A stretch of 64,000 bases of DNA from JAZGGS01 sp963714405 (GCA_963714405.1 CAVQOH010000006.1:1-64000), one strand, 5' to 3'; shown: positions 55,100-64,000, counted from the stretch's first letter. Numbers and translations: made by a program. The notes: generated from the letters alone by a model not told the origin.

Positions 55100-55810
55100 A
55101 TGAAAAAAGTCTTTGTAATGATTTTTGCTGCTTCATTATTTGTTAGCGGATGTAATACGGAGTCAAAAACGGATATAGCTACAGATAGTAATTTACAGGA
55201 AATTTCAAATACCGGTATTCGTACAGTTAATGTTGAAGAAAAAATTGATGCAAATGAGTACACTTATCTTTATGTAACGGAACATGAAAATTCATTTTGG
55301 ATTGCTGTTAATAAAATGAATATTGAAATAGGTGAGACCGTTTATTTTTCTGAATGGATGGAAATGAAAAATTTTCAAAGTAAATCTCTTAACAAAACTT
55401 TTGAATCAATTCTATTTGTTCAGGATGCAAGAAAAACATTAAATAATATGCAGAGTAATAATCCGCATAAAAATTTAGTAAACAGGAATAATGAAAATAT
55501 TTCAATTGAGAAACCTGAGAATGGTAAAACAGTTGAGCAAATCTACAATGAAAAAGAATCGCTTAACGGCAAATCGGTTATTGTAAGAGGCAAGGTGATG
55601 AAAACAAATCAAAATATAATGGGAAGAAACTGGATACACATACAGGATGGAACTGGTGATGAACGCAGCTTTGATCTGGTATTTACTTCTCAGGAAACTT
55701 TTTCATTAAATGATATTGTGACAATCGAAGGCATCGTTGCTGTAAATAAAGATTTTGGTGCAGGTTATGTTTATGATGTAATTGTTGAAGAAGCAAAGAG
55801 CGTTGAATAG
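55100..55810 (+). CDS. Lipoprotein with C-terminal OB-fold domain
   Basis: 236 residues. The lipoprotein signal ends at LFVSGCNTE (Cys about 18). The first domain (EYTYLYVTEHENSFWIAVNK, GETVYFSEWMEMKNF) is a GW-like module seen in many exported proteins; the second (KSVIVRGKVMKTNQNIMGRN, WIHIQDGTGDERSFDLVFTS, DIVTIEGIVAVNKDFGAGYV) is an OB-fold of the NigD/tRNA_anti-like type. It would be membrane-anchored on the periplasmic side or on the surface. Divergent from the Ycf48-like gene and convergent with the HD gene. Function unknown. Confidence 0.8.
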   Translation: MKKVFVMIFAASLFVSGCNTESKTDIATDSNLQEISNTGIRTVNVEEKIDANEYTYLYVTEHENSFWIAVNKMNIEIGETVYFSEWMEMKNFQSKSLNKTFESILFVQDARKTLNNMQSNNPHKNLVNRNNENISIEKPENGKTVEQIYNEKESLNGKSVIVRGKVMKTNQNIMGRNWIHIQDGTGDERSFDLVFTSQETFSLNDIVTIEGIVAVNKDFGAGYVYDVIVEEAKSVE

Positions 55811-55840
55811 CTCTCCATGATAGTTAACTACAATTTCAAT

Positions 55841-55884
55841 AGGTAAGAATTCCTGAAACAATGTTTCAGGATATTTTCTTACCT
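55841..55884. terminator. Bidirectional terminator hairpin between convergent genes
   Basis: TCCTGAAAC and GTTTCAGGA pair perfectly around a 3-base loop; flanking AGGTAAGA/TCTTACCT extends the inverted repeat. Its end overlaps the stop codon of the minus-strand HD gene. Confidence 0.85.
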
Positions 55885-57142
55885 ATTCAATTATCGGTCC
55901 TAAATTCGTTCCCTCAGGATAAAGTATAAATGCAATTGTATAGGCAATAACTGAAATAATTACTCCATACATAAATAAGGTATAGCAAATGCGTAGCCTT
56001 TTATACTTGCTACCCAAAACCTGTCCCAGGTAATAAAAATCCGTTATCATACTATTGTACAAATAATTTTTATCAGAAATCATTTCTTTCATACCCCAGG
56101 TAAAATCCTTTAGTGACATATTGAAGAAGTTACCAAAAAATAAAAGGTTTACTTTCTTATCCTTTATTTCCTGCTGTGTAAAAATACCTGAAGTTACTTT
56201 TGGACGTGTAACAAGTATTGCATATACCAGGGTTACCAGACTGGTAAGTGTTAGCATTGCAGTTGGAATTATTAAATGTGTATTCGTATCAAGCTTTCGC
56301 AGCATAACTGTTACTAAAATTGTAAGGATAAGAGTATTAACACTAATCATAATATTAGCTTTAGTATCAGCCATGGAACTAAAACTTACATGTGTACGCA
56401 TAGTATTACGAAACATTGTTTCGATTGTTCTTCCGGCACCTTTTTCAATTTTCTTTTTTTCACCAGTAGAATTGTTTTCCAGTTTTATTCTATCGTTCAT
56501 CTTATCACCGGAAGTTTTTTTCTTTATTTTTTTTAATTTCTTTTCCAGTTTTAATAGGTTAAGGTTTTTCTGTGTTTGAAACCTGCTCTTTGCAAACGAA
56601 GTAAAAAATTTATGCTGATTAAAAAAATGAATGCTCTTCTCAATCCATTCTTCATCAGTAAAGTGTATATTAGTTTTACGTGCAATTTCAATTCTTAATA
56701 GCTTTCCTTTTTCTTCTGCTTCAATTGTGCCAATGTGATGAAGATCCGCATCACAAATGATTTCATCTAAAACGTTTTTCGGTGAGTGAGGGAAATGTGT
56801 GGCTTTAATAAGTGATGAAATTTTTTCTATCCTTTCACGCGGACAGCCATGTTCAGCTAAAAATTTCTCAGCATACTCACTGCTGATTTCTTCATGTCCT
56901 TCACATTTATCTTTATATCCCAAATCATGAAACCAAGCTGCAATTTGCAGTATTTCAATATCATCATCACTTATATTCATTGTCCTGGCAATTTCGGTGG
57001 CTGCCTTTACAACTTCTGTTGTGTGGGTCATGTTATGATATGTATGATCAGCCATTTCATCACGACGATACATATCACCGATATATTTTTTAACTTCTTT
57101 TATAATTTGTTCACTAGCCATATTAAAATAACTTTCGTTCAA
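55883..57142 (-). CDS. HD-domain phosphohydrolase fused to a Pycsar-effector-like membrane domain
   Basis: 419 residues in two parts. Residues ~10-190 form an HD domain: YHNMTHTTEVVKAATE with His 40, WFHDLGY with the HD pair at 72-73, GHEEISSEYAEKFLAEHG and ICDADLHHIG (~129-138). A charged linker (200-235) is followed by RNTMRTHVSFSSMADTKANI (245-264) and three hydrophobic segments (~265-282, 290-311, 385-407). That motif is the signature of the DUF5706/PycTM domain, the membrane effector of Pycsar antiphage systems. No cyclase gene is adjacent. It probably senses or degrades a nucleotide signal at the membrane; a defence role is inference. The gene stands alone. Confidence 0.8.
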   Translation of the reverse strand: MNESYFNMASEQIIKEVKKYIGDMYRRDEMADHTYHNMTHTTEVVKAATEIARTMNISDDDIEILQIAAWFHDLGYKDKCEGHEEISSEYAEKFLAEHGCPRERIEKISSLIKATHFPHSPKNVLDEIICDADLHHIGTIEAEEKGKLLRIEIARKTNIHFTDEEWIEKSIHFFNQHKFFTSFAKSRFQTQKNLNLLKLEKKLKKIKKKTSGDKMNDRIKLENNSTGEKKKIEKGAGRTIETMFRNTMRTHVSFSSMADTKANIMISVNTLILTILVTVMLRKLDTNTHLIIPTAMLTLTSLVTLVYAILVTRPKVTSGIFTQQEIKDKKVNLLFFGNFFNMSLKDFTWGMKEMISDKNYLYNSMITDFYYLGQVLGSKYKRLRICYTLFMYGVIISVIAYTIAFILYPEGTNLGPIIE

Positions 57143-57315
57143 AATAAATTTATGATAGCTTTAACCATAAATTTGTACGATAAAAATAATCAAATGATGA
57201 GTAATAATTTTTTCCTTTTTAGTAATGGTGATATTTATCACAATATAATTTGATAAGAAACAATTATTTAAAATGTTTATATTTTGATAAATAATATCAA
57301 TAACAAATTTCTAAT

Positions 57316-57807
57316 ATGAAAACATTATACCTTGTACGTCATGCAAAATCAAGTTGGAAACAACCGGAATTAACTGATTATGAAAGACCGCTTAATAATC
57401 GTGGAATTAATGATGCTCCATTAATGGGAAAAATTCTTTCAGGTAAAGGGATTACTCCTGATTTGATAATTTCAAGCCCGGCAAAAAGAGCAGCAGTTAC
57501 AGCTAAGATAATTTCATCCGCAATTGGATATCCCGAGAAGAACATTGAATTCAATAACAATATTTATGATGCAACAGGTGGAGAACTTCTCAAAATTATT
57601 TCACAAACAGATAATAATTATAACTCGATAATGATTTTTGCACATAACCCAGGTCTTACAATTTTACAAAATAATCTATCTGATCGTTTTATTGATAACA
57701 TACCAACTTGCGGTGTTGTTGCATTACAATTGGGAAATTCCTGGAATAAAGCTGAAATTAATTCTGCTAAGTTTATCTTTTTTGAATATCCAAAAAAATA
57801 TAAATAA
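57316..57807 (+). CDS. sixA: Phosphohistidine phosphatase SixA family
   Basis: 163 residues. The histidine-phosphatase motif LVRHAKSSW (6-14) holds the catalytic His; downstream are LNNRGINDAP, ISSPAKRAAVTAKI and FAHNPGLTI with the second conserved His. SixA removes phosphate from phosphohistidine in phosphorelay or PTS proteins. It is followed immediately by ppk1 on the same strand, an arrangement I recall from other genomes that suggests shared phosphate or histidine-phosphate metabolism. Confidence 0.92.
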   Translation: MKTLYLVRHAKSSWKQPELTDYERPLNNRGINDAPLMGKILSGKGITPDLIISSPAKRAAVTAKIISSAIGYPEKNIEFNNNIYDATGGELLKIISQTDNNYNSIMIFAHNPGLTILQNNLSDRFIDNIPTCGVVALQLGNSWNKAEINSAKFIFFEYPKKYK

Positions 57808-57822
57808 TAAAAATTAATTTAT

Positions 57823-59883
57823 CTGAAACAACCTAGCCGTAAATATTTTGATCGTGAATTAAGCTGGCTTTCTTTTAATGAACGAGTTCTGCAGGAAGCA
57901 AAGGATAAAACTGTTCCTCTTTTTGAACGGATAAAATTTTTAGCTATCTGGTCATCTAATCTTGATGAATTTTTTCGAGTACGAGTTGCATCACTAAGAA
58001 GTTTGCTTGAATTAAAAAAGAAGGCACAAAAAAAAATTAAATTTGAACCTTATACTTTACTAAAACAAATAAAGAACAAGGTCAACACTCAACAGGAAGA
58101 ATTCGGAAGAATTTTAAAAGAAGAAATTGTACCCGAACTTGAAGAGAATAATATTATTTTAGTCGACCAAACAACTGTGCCAGAAGAACATAAAAAATAC
58201 CTTGAAAATTATTTTCTTGATCAGGTTCTTCCGTTTACGCGACTAACACTTATTGAAAAAAATAAAATTGCAACTTTCCTTCATAACAAGGCAATATATC
58301 TTGCATTAAGGTTAAAAGTTAAAAGCAAAACTCAATCTAAACGCCCAAGATATAAATATGCTTTAGCTGAAATTCCTGCAGAGAGATTGGGCAGGTTTAT
58401 TTCCCTTCCTGAGACTGATAATAATTATGTAATTTTTCTGGATGATATTATAAAGATGTTCCTCCCGAAGATTTTACCAGGGTATGATATTGAAAGTTGT
58501 TACTCAATTAAACTAACACGAGATGCGGGAATATATATTGATGATGAATTTACAGGGAATCTTTTGGCAAAAATCAAAAAAGGATTATCAAAACGCAATA
58601 CAGGTGTACCTTCCCGGTTTCTTTATGACAGAGAGATACCAGCCCCATTTTTACGATTCTTAAAAGAGTCTCTTCATCTTAATAAGGAAGATTTAATTGC
58701 AGGGGGAAAGTATCATAACTATAATGATTTTTTTAGCTTCCCGAACTTTAATAAAACAGATTTAAAGTTTGAACCACTTCCTCCATTACTATGCGAAGAA
58801 CTCGATGATGGAGATTCTGTATTTAGTTCAATCACAAAGAGAGATATTTTTTTAAGTTTTCCGTATCAGTCATACGACTATGTTCTTAAGTTCCTTGAAA
58901 ACGCCGCTGATGATAAAGATGTAAAGTCCATTAAGATTACATTATACAGGGTTGCCGGGGAGTCACGTGTTGTAAGCACATTAATAAAAGCAGCTGAAAA
59001 CAGGAAAAAAGTAACAGCTTTTGTAGAAGTAAAAGCACGGTTTGACGAAGAATCAAATTTTGCTTCTTATGATGCCCTGGAAAAAGCTGGAGTGAAAGTA
59101 TTTTCAAGTTTTCCCGGATTAAAAGTACATTCCAAGCTTTGCCTTATTGAACGCGTGGAAGAGAAGAATGTAAAATTATACACTTACCTTGGAACCGGAA
59201 ATTTTAATGAAAAAACTTCTAAAATTTATTGTGATTATGCGCTTCTCACAGCAGAGCAGAATATAGGGAATGAGGCGAATAAGGTTTTCAAATTTTTAGA
59301 GCGAAAATCTGATCAAGAAACATTTAAACATTTGCTGGTAGCACCGTTTAATATGAGAGATGCTTTTGATCAATTAATTAATAACGAAATAAAAAATGCA
59401 ATCGATGGAAGAAAAGCCGAAATTACTTTAAAACTGAACAGCCTTGAAGACAGGAAGATGATAAAAAAACTCTACCAGGCATCTTCATCAGGAGTAAAAA
59501 TAAAAATAATCGTAAGGGGAATTTGTTGCCTTTTGCCAGGAGTTAAAGGATTAAGCGAAAATATTAAGGTAATAAGTATTGTTGATAGATTTTTAGAACA
59601 TGCAAGAGTTTTTATTTTCCATAACAATGGTGACAAAAAATATTACGTTGCTTCCGCTGATTGGATGAAAAGAAACCTGAGCAGGCGTGTGGAAGTTGGT
59701 TTCCCAATACTTGATAATAAATTACAATCTAAACTTCAGAAGATGATCAATCTACAGTGGAAGGATAATGTAAAATCACGATTTATAGATAAAGACCAAC
59801 TAAATAAATATGTTGAATTCAAGCACCGCAAAAAAGTAAGAAGTCAATATGAGATTTACAGCTATATAAAAAGTTTAAATTAA
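57823..59883 (+). CDS. ppk1: Polyphosphate kinase 1
   Basis: The frame is open from 57811, and homology begins at LKQPSRKYFDRELSWLSFNE, so the protein is about 686 residues, as expected. No ATG, GTG or TTG precedes this point; CTG at 57823 is the best fit, with ATT at 57817 as an alternative. The next usable start (TTG 58003) would remove the conserved N-terminus (RIKFLAIWSSNLDEFFRVRV). Catalytic histidines lie in LKVHSKLCLIER and FLEHARVFIFHNN, with the PLD-like fold between. Ppk1 makes polyphosphate from ATP. The stop overlaps that of the converging gene by 3 bases. Confidence 0.92.
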   Translation: MKQPSRKYFDRELSWLSFNERVLQEAKDKTVPLFERIKFLAIWSSNLDEFFRVRVASLRSLLELKKKAQKKIKFEPYTLLKQIKNKVNTQQEEFGRILKEEIVPELEENNIILVDQTTVPEEHKKYLENYFLDQVLPFTRLTLIEKNKIATFLHNKAIYLALRLKVKSKTQSKRPRYKYALAEIPAERLGRFISLPETDNNYVIFLDDIIKMFLPKILPGYDIESCYSIKLTRDAGIYIDDEFTGNLLAKIKKGLSKRNTGVPSRFLYDREIPAPFLRFLKESLHLNKEDLIAGGKYHNYNDFFSFPNFNKTDLKFEPLPPLLCEELDDGDSVFSSITKRDIFLSFPYQSYDYVLKFLENAADDKDVKSIKITLYRVAGESRVVSTLIKAAENRKKVTAFVEVKARFDEESNFASYDALEKAGVKVFSSFPGLKVHSKLCLIERVEEKNVKLYTYLGTGNFNEKTSKIYCDYALLTAEQNIGNEANKVFKFLERKSDQETFKHLLVAPFNMRDAFDQLINNEIKNAIDGRKAEITLKLNSLEDRKMIKKLYQASSSGVKIKIIVRGICCLLPGVKGLSENIKVISIVDRFLEHARVFIFHNNGDKKYYVASADWMKRNLSRRVEVGFPILDNKLQSKLQKMINLQWKDNVKSRFIDKDQLNKYVEFKHRKKVRSQYEIYSYIKSLN

Positions 59884-62510
59884 AATCCCATTCCCAACCC
59901 AATTGCGAAATTTGTTGTTTCAGGAGAAGCTGCAACATAACTTGAAATAATAAACATTCCATCCAAATAATTAAGCCATAATCCCAATCCGTAAGAAGGA
60001 TGCCATTTTTTAGAATCTTCCCCAGCAGCCCATACTCTTCCGGTTTCTATAAATGCATTTAATCCAAATTTACTTCGAAGAATTAAGTTTAGGTGAGTAA
60101 TAAACATTCTTAATTCGACCTGACCAAATAAAGCTGCATCACCTGAAAATCTATCCTGGTTATATCCCCTAACACTCTCAATCCCGCCAATAGTTGCGCC
60201 TGCATAAAACGGATACTTACCCCACACTTTTTCTCCTCTGGTTCTTACCGCTAAAGTAAGCCATGAGATTGATGGGAGAGTGATAAATCCTCTAAGATCA
60301 AAATTTGAATGATAAAATAGCTCAGGATTATTGAATAGGGAGGGGAAAATATCTCCCCCTAACGAAATAAAATAACCATTTATGGGAAATTCTAAATTAT
60401 CTCTCCCTTCAAATTCAAAACCAATATGAATTCCCAATCGAGTTAAACCTTCAATTCCGAAATCTCCATATTTAAAACGAGTAAGAAGAGTATCACTATC
60501 AAGGGTAGTATTTGCATAATTGAATGACATACCGAAATTGCCTGTTATGTCGTCAGTAATACCATAAAACATCGTTGGATTTAATGTTATTAAGCTTTGA
60601 TCCACTTTGTAATTATCATCTTCTTCCAATTCGCTATCGAAAGTCGTTTCGTTCCCGTAACCAAAATAACGAGTGATAAATTGTTCTGTTCCGCCAATTA
60701 TCAAATTCAATCGTCCATCTTTAACTAAAGAATAAAAATCACCCCGGTAAGCTGCAGTTCCCTTCCCGAAACGTGTAGCGTAACTCAGGAATAGCTCCTG
60801 TTTAAATTCCTGTGGTATTTCTCTAAAATTATATTTATGCAGCTGCAATCCCCCTCCAAATTTTAATCCATCATCAGAGTTAAATCCAATTGCAGGTATA
60901 AAAATCCAATTGTGTCCTCTATCAAGTTGAGCTGGCTCAAACTTTTCACCATCATTTTGGGGTTCCGGGAATTTACTATTATTGAAGACTGTTCCCGGTC
61001 CTTCAGTAATAGATGTTTTTTTTCCGCTATCATAAAAATATGTTCTTCTCTGAACAGCAGGAAAAGGTGTGACGGAAAGGAAGTATCCGTTAACGATTGA
61101 TTCATCAATAAATTCATCTTTACCCTTTCCACCAATAATCCTGATAACCGGACCGTAATCACATTCACCATAAACAAATGCTTTATCATCGCCATCATTT
61201 AAATGAATTCTTAAATCAATTGTTATTTCGTTATCGAAAACTTTATGATAAAGTGGTTCACTTTTTTTCTCACCTGTATTTTTATCTCTCTTATAGACGC
61301 TAACTTCAGTATTTTTATCATCGATTCTATTAACCACCACATAATCATTTTTAGCGCTGCAAAAAACATCTGCATACTTATTTAAACGGTAATAATATTC
61401 ATGAGATGCTTCAATGATTTTATCCCTACGTGATTTTAACTTTGTTTCAATTTCTTCGACACATAAATCATAAATTTCAGATGGCAACTTTTTCAGAGCA
61501 CTATCAATAACCGAATCTGTAATTCTATCTTTTATAAATATTGTAACAGAATCCCAGGTTTGTTTATCCAATTCAGTCAGAAACCTACGGTCTAAATGCT
61601 TTCCGTTCCAAGTTAAATCTTCCATTTGAGGATAATCATAACCAAAGTTATTTAATGGTGGAACAAGGTAAGCAGCCATATAAGGAAAAATCCCATCATA
61701 TTTTGAGAATACTTGATCACGGTCTCGCGGTATTGGATACCAGCCTTCTCTCTCATCCTCCCTGTACTTTACCCATCTCCATTGATCCATATGCCGATCC
61801 CAATCACCCAGAAGAATATCTATCAATCTTGCTTTTAGCAATTCCTTTGAATTAACTTTTTGATTTCGTTTTTCCTCCAGATGATACAATAGTCTATATG
61901 TTCCTTTAACATCAATAGCTCCATTGAAACCAGGTTTACCATTTTCCCCTTCGTCCGGATGAATTTCTATAAATCCAAGTAATCCGCCGAACTCTTTCCG
62001 GAACTCTCCAAGCCTTTCATCATCAGGAAGGAAGAACAAATATGGTTTGGCTTCAATCAAATCAACTGCATCGAGGAAAGTAGAGACAACAAATGGAGCC
62101 ATTGGGTTTGCTGTGCTTATTTGATCCTGTACAATATCATCTGCAAATGTATCCTGCAAATCTGGTGGTAATATTTTTGAGGGATCTTTAGCTACTGAGC
62201 GGAATTTCCAAATTTGTCCATTTTTACTTTTAAAACGTAAAGATTTTGTCTGCTGCCCCCCTCCCCTTTTTATAGGTACGATTCCCCCATCAAAATTATT
62301 CAGATCAAGAATTTCAACTTTTAACGGTGTTGTCCAAACATCTCTCCAGTGTTCCCCAAAGAAAAGCTCGTGTAACCATCCTGCTTCATACTCCTCCCCG
62401 GGAATAACAGTAATATATTTTATTTGCTGCTCAGATTGTGAAAACAAAGAAATAGTAATTATAAAAAAAAGTGAAATTATATTTAGGATTTTCATTAACT
62501 GGCTGTGCAT
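59880..62510 (-). CDS. Outer-membrane BamA/TamA-type barrel protein with an N-terminal kinase-like region
   Basis: 876 residues. A signal peptide (ILNIISLFFIITISLFSQS) leads to an N-terminal region of ~430 residues. It contains ARLIDILLGDWDRHMDQWRW and GWYPIPRDRDQVFSKYDG, which look like the catalytic and metal-binding motifs of FAM20C/HipA/PI4K-related kinases. The second half (from ~550) is a surface-antigen/Omp85-type barrel, with GIESVRGYNQDRFSGDAALF being the typical RGY motif, and ends FAIGLGMGF. No POTRA domains are seen. The kinase resemblance is by motif only. It forms an operon with the SdiA-regulated remnant (3-base gap). Confidence 0.75.
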   Translation of the reverse strand: MHSQLMKILNIISLFFIITISLFSQSEQQIKYITVIPGEEYEAGWLHELFFGEHWRDVWTTPLKVEILDLNNFDGGIVPIKRGGGQQTKSLRFKSKNGQIWKFRSVAKDPSKILPPDLQDTFADDIVQDQISTANPMAPFVVSTFLDAVDLIEAKPYLFFLPDDERLGEFRKEFGGLLGFIEIHPDEGENGKPGFNGAIDVKGTYRLLYHLEEKRNQKVNSKELLKARLIDILLGDWDRHMDQWRWVKYREDEREGWYPIPRDRDQVFSKYDGIFPYMAAYLVPPLNNFGYDYPQMEDLTWNGKHLDRRFLTELDKQTWDSVTIFIKDRITDSVIDSALKKLPSEIYDLCVEEIETKLKSRRDKIIEASHEYYYRLNKYADVFCSAKNDYVVVNRIDDKNTEVSVYKRDKNTGEKKSEPLYHKVFDNEITIDLRIHLNDGDDKAFVYGECDYGPVIRIIGGKGKDEFIDESIVNGYFLSVTPFPAVQRRTYFYDSGKKTSITEGPGTVFNNSKFPEPQNDGEKFEPAQLDRGHNWIFIPAIGFNSDDGLKFGGGLQLHKYNFREIPQEFKQELFLSYATRFGKGTAAYRGDFYSLVKDGRLNLIIGGTEQFITRYFGYGNETTFDSELEEDDNYKVDQSLITLNPTMFYGITDDITGNFGMSFNYANTTLDSDTLLTRFKYGDFGIEGLTRLGIHIGFEFEGRDNLEFPINGYFISLGGDIFPSLFNNPELFYHSNFDLRGFITLPSISWLTLAVRTRGEKVWGKYPFYAGATIGGIESVRGYNQDRFSGDAALFGQVELRMFITHLNLILRSKFGLNAFIETGRVWAAGEDSKKWHPSYGLGLWLNYLDGMFIISSYVAASPETTNFAIGLGMGF

Positions 62511-62513
62511 ATT

Positions 62514-62882
62514 TTAATTTTTACTTATTATGGTTAGGAAGCCCTTCCCGCCCTTACCCTCATCTGCTAAAATTAGTGAACCATCATCCAGAAAGGTAAT
62601 CCCTTCCGGCTGCTTATGCTTTTTACTATCAAAAAGTTTTGCATCCAGAATTTTACCATCCTGTGATATTTCGATAATTGCCTCTTCATTAACTGAAATT
62701 ATAAAAAAAGTGGTACTTATTGGATTCTTTTCAATTCCCGTTGGAGAAAAATTTTTAATATTGAGTTTTTCTTTTAATTCATGTTTTGAGATTAAGAATC
62801 TTGGTTTAGATTCAAGGATCATCTTTTCAAGCTTAAGGGCATAGACTGCTTTAAAACCAGAAGAATAATATTTAGGCAGCAT
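62514..62882 (-). CDS. SdiA-regulated-family beta-propeller fragment
   Basis: 122 residues matching only the C-terminal part of the SdiA-regulated (YjiK-like) propeller family: NFSPTGIEKNPISTTFFIIS, EEAIIEISQDGKILDAKLFD, HKQPEGITFLDDGSLILADE. Full-length members have about 280 residues and a signal peptide. Here the frame starts with MLPKYYSSGFKAVYALKLEK, without a signal, so the N-terminal half is missing. It lies 3 bases before the barrel gene. It may be a remnant, or its true start may be lost. Confidence 0.65.
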   Translation of the reverse strand: MLPKYYSSGFKAVYALKLEKMILESKPRFLISKHELKEKLNIKNFSPTGIEKNPISTTFFIISVNEEAIIEISQDGKILDAKLFDSKKHKQPEGITFLDDGSLILADEGKGGKGFLTIISKN

Positions 62883-63117
62883 AATTTAAGTTTTCTGTTC
62901 ATTCTTTTATTAAAATTTTTCATTCAACTTATTAATTATTAAATATAATCAGAATTACAGATAATAATTGTGATTAGTTTTATAATTTAGGTTGATGCTT
63001 GTTCATCTTCTTTGAGTTAAACCATCAACCAATGGTTTTTATTTTCTGGAGAATTTATTTGTTAATATATAAAAAAAATTGTGAGGGTAAAATGAATCGA
63101 AGGAGAAGATAGGAATA
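62883..63117. other. AT-rich intergenic gap
   Basis: About 235 bases with no gene; nothing recognisable apart from A/T runs. Confidence 0.4.
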
Positions 63118-64000
63118 TCAATCTATTGGTAAATTCATACGTTTCAATAAATCAATATAACGAGGATCACTATGAATATCTTTCCAGTGTTTACTCTTAA
63201 TAAAGTTCAATCCACCTAGTCTTTTATCACAAGCGGAATTAAGTAGTTCAAACGATTTATCAAAATTATCGAGACCCGTATAAATAATTGCTTTTTCAAC
63301 ATCAAGTGGTAAACCGGGGGTTTCCATTTCTGCAAGTTCTGTTAGGAATTTTTCTGCTTTATCAATTTCATTGTTTTTTGCATAAAGATATCCTAGCCCT
63401 GACAATGATTTATGTCTATATCCGGGAATTTTTAAAACCTTTTCATATGTTTCGATTGCTTTTTCAATCTCACCCATTTTGTAATATAGCCAGCCTTTTC
63501 CACTCCAGGTATCACCAAATTCAGGATCTATATCAGACGTCTTATCATATTGCTTCATTGATACTTTGAGCATATTAACATTATAGTAGTTAAACGCCAG
63601 CATTCCGCTAATCGGTGCATTCAAAGGATCTAGCTGATGTGCAAGTTCAGCTTCTTTCAAAGCTTTTTTATTATGGCCGAGTGTTGCTAACAACATTGCA
63701 TAATACTGGTGTGCTTCAGCATAATTTGGATTTATTTCCAATGCCTTTAGAAAGCACTTTTCTGAGTTAGCCCAATCCCAATCTCCAAAATAATGAACCA
63801 TTGCTAGTGAAACATGTGCTTCAGGTATGGAGTCATTAAGTTTTAAAGCTTTCAGAGCAAGCCGTTTTGCCATGGGATAAGAAACTTGTGGGGGCAAAAT
63901 TCCTACTGCCCCCAAAAAAACATTACAAGCAGAGAGTCCTGTATAAGGTAATGCAAATTCCGGCTCCATCTCAATCGCTTGCTCATAAATCTTCATTGCC
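63118..64000 (-). CDS. TPR-repeat protein, C-terminal part (5' end outside the window)
   Basis: The frame is open to the right edge, so the start lies outside. About 294 residues are seen, made of at least six tetratricopeptide repeats: AIEMEPEFALPYTGLSACN, ALKLNDSIPEAHVSLAMVHY, ALEINPNYAEAHQYYAMLL, AHQLDPLNAPISGMLAFN, IDPEFGDTWSGKGWLYYKMG and YEKVLKIPGYRHKSLSGLG. The pattern is like the C-terminus of large TPR proteins that carry a kinase, adenylate-cyclase or CadC-like winged-helix domain at the N-terminus (seen often in this phylum), but that part is not here. TPRs mediate protein-protein contacts. Confidence 0.85.
   Translation of the reverse strand, partial: AMKIYEQAIEMEPEFALPYTGLSACNVFLGAVGILPPQVSYPMAKRLALKALKLNDSIPEAHVSLAMVHYFGDWDWANSEKCFLKALEINPNYAEAHQYYAMLLATLGHNKKALKEAELAHQLDPLNAPISGMLAFNYYNVNMLKVSMKQYDKTSDIDPEFGDTWSGKGWLYYKMGEIEKAIETYEKVLKIPGYRHKSLSGLGYLYAKNNEIDKAEKFLTELAEMETPGLPLDVEKAIIYTGLDNFDKSFELLNSACDKRLGGLNFIKSKHWKDIHSDPRYIDLLKRMNLPID

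Noticed and set aside
55883..57142. Complete Pycsar defence system
   Set aside because: Only an effector-like domain is present; no nucleotide cyclase gene occurs in the neighbourhood.

Overview
This is AT-rich DNA from a member of the Bacteroidota/Chlorobi/Ignavibacteriota group, most likely Ignavibacteriota. The evidence is a run of secreted proteins ending in the type IX secretion (T9SS) C-terminal sorting domain with the NYPNPFNP motif typical of that group, a PorV-like outer-membrane protein, two TonB-dependent receptors, a complete Na+-NQR operon and a 2-oxoacid:ferredoxin oxidoreductase. No rRNA, intact tRNA or CRISPR array was seen.

Layout. 0-3.4 kb: the tail of one T9SS cargo, then a frameshifted propeller gene made of thirteen ~129-bp tandem repeats, then a small surface-repeat protein. 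3.6-7.2 kb: four small unknown proteins on the minus strand and an excisionase-like gene, ending at a 3' tRNA-Ser remnant that looks like an attachment scar. 7.76-11.2 kb: an integron platform with an IntI-type integrase, a putative attI, one cassette (a T9SS-exported Asp-box protein) and an attC site built like the Vibrio VCR. 11.6-33 kb: ordinary chromosome: fasciclin lipoprotein, TypA, a broken Vps10-like/LolA-like pair, a T9SS protein, KorAB, a lipoprotein cytochrome c, a TonB receptor/large T9SS protein/PorV operon, and a zinc peptidase. 33.3-37.8 kb: a second cassette region with no integrase beside it, holding two attC sites, a methyltransferase cassette, a lipoprotein cassette, an IS110-family element and a SnoaL-like gene; it starts at an attI-like site sharing a 9-mer at identical spacing with the one beside intI. 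38.3-47 kb: DAHP synthase, then nqrABCDEF, a CBS-domain gene, apbE and nqrM. 47-64 kb: AI-2E-type permease, PAP2 phosphatase, FMN reductase, TonB receptor, two T9SS Asp-box proteins, an OB-fold lipoprotein, an HD-Pycsar-effector-like membrane protein, SixA, Ppk1, a large barrel protein with a kinase-like motif, an SdiA-regulated remnant and a TPR protein.

Quality caution. Many genes, including nqrC, nqrD, nqrE and nqrF, are broken by single-base indels, often in homopolymers, while 600-1000-residue genes nearby are intact. Since a working Na+-NQR operon would not collect five or more independent frameshifts, I read most of these as sequence errors; affected genes are described across the breaks.

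How the genes work together. NqrA-F with ApbE (covalent FMN attachment) and NqrM (maturation) form one sodium-pumping respiratory unit. KorAB feeds or consumes reduced ferredoxin. TonB receptors, PorV and T9SS cargo make up the cell-surface machinery. The most novel part is the split integron, in which both loci point the same way, the integrase's 3' end faces attI, and a cassette delivers a T9SS-secreted protein.
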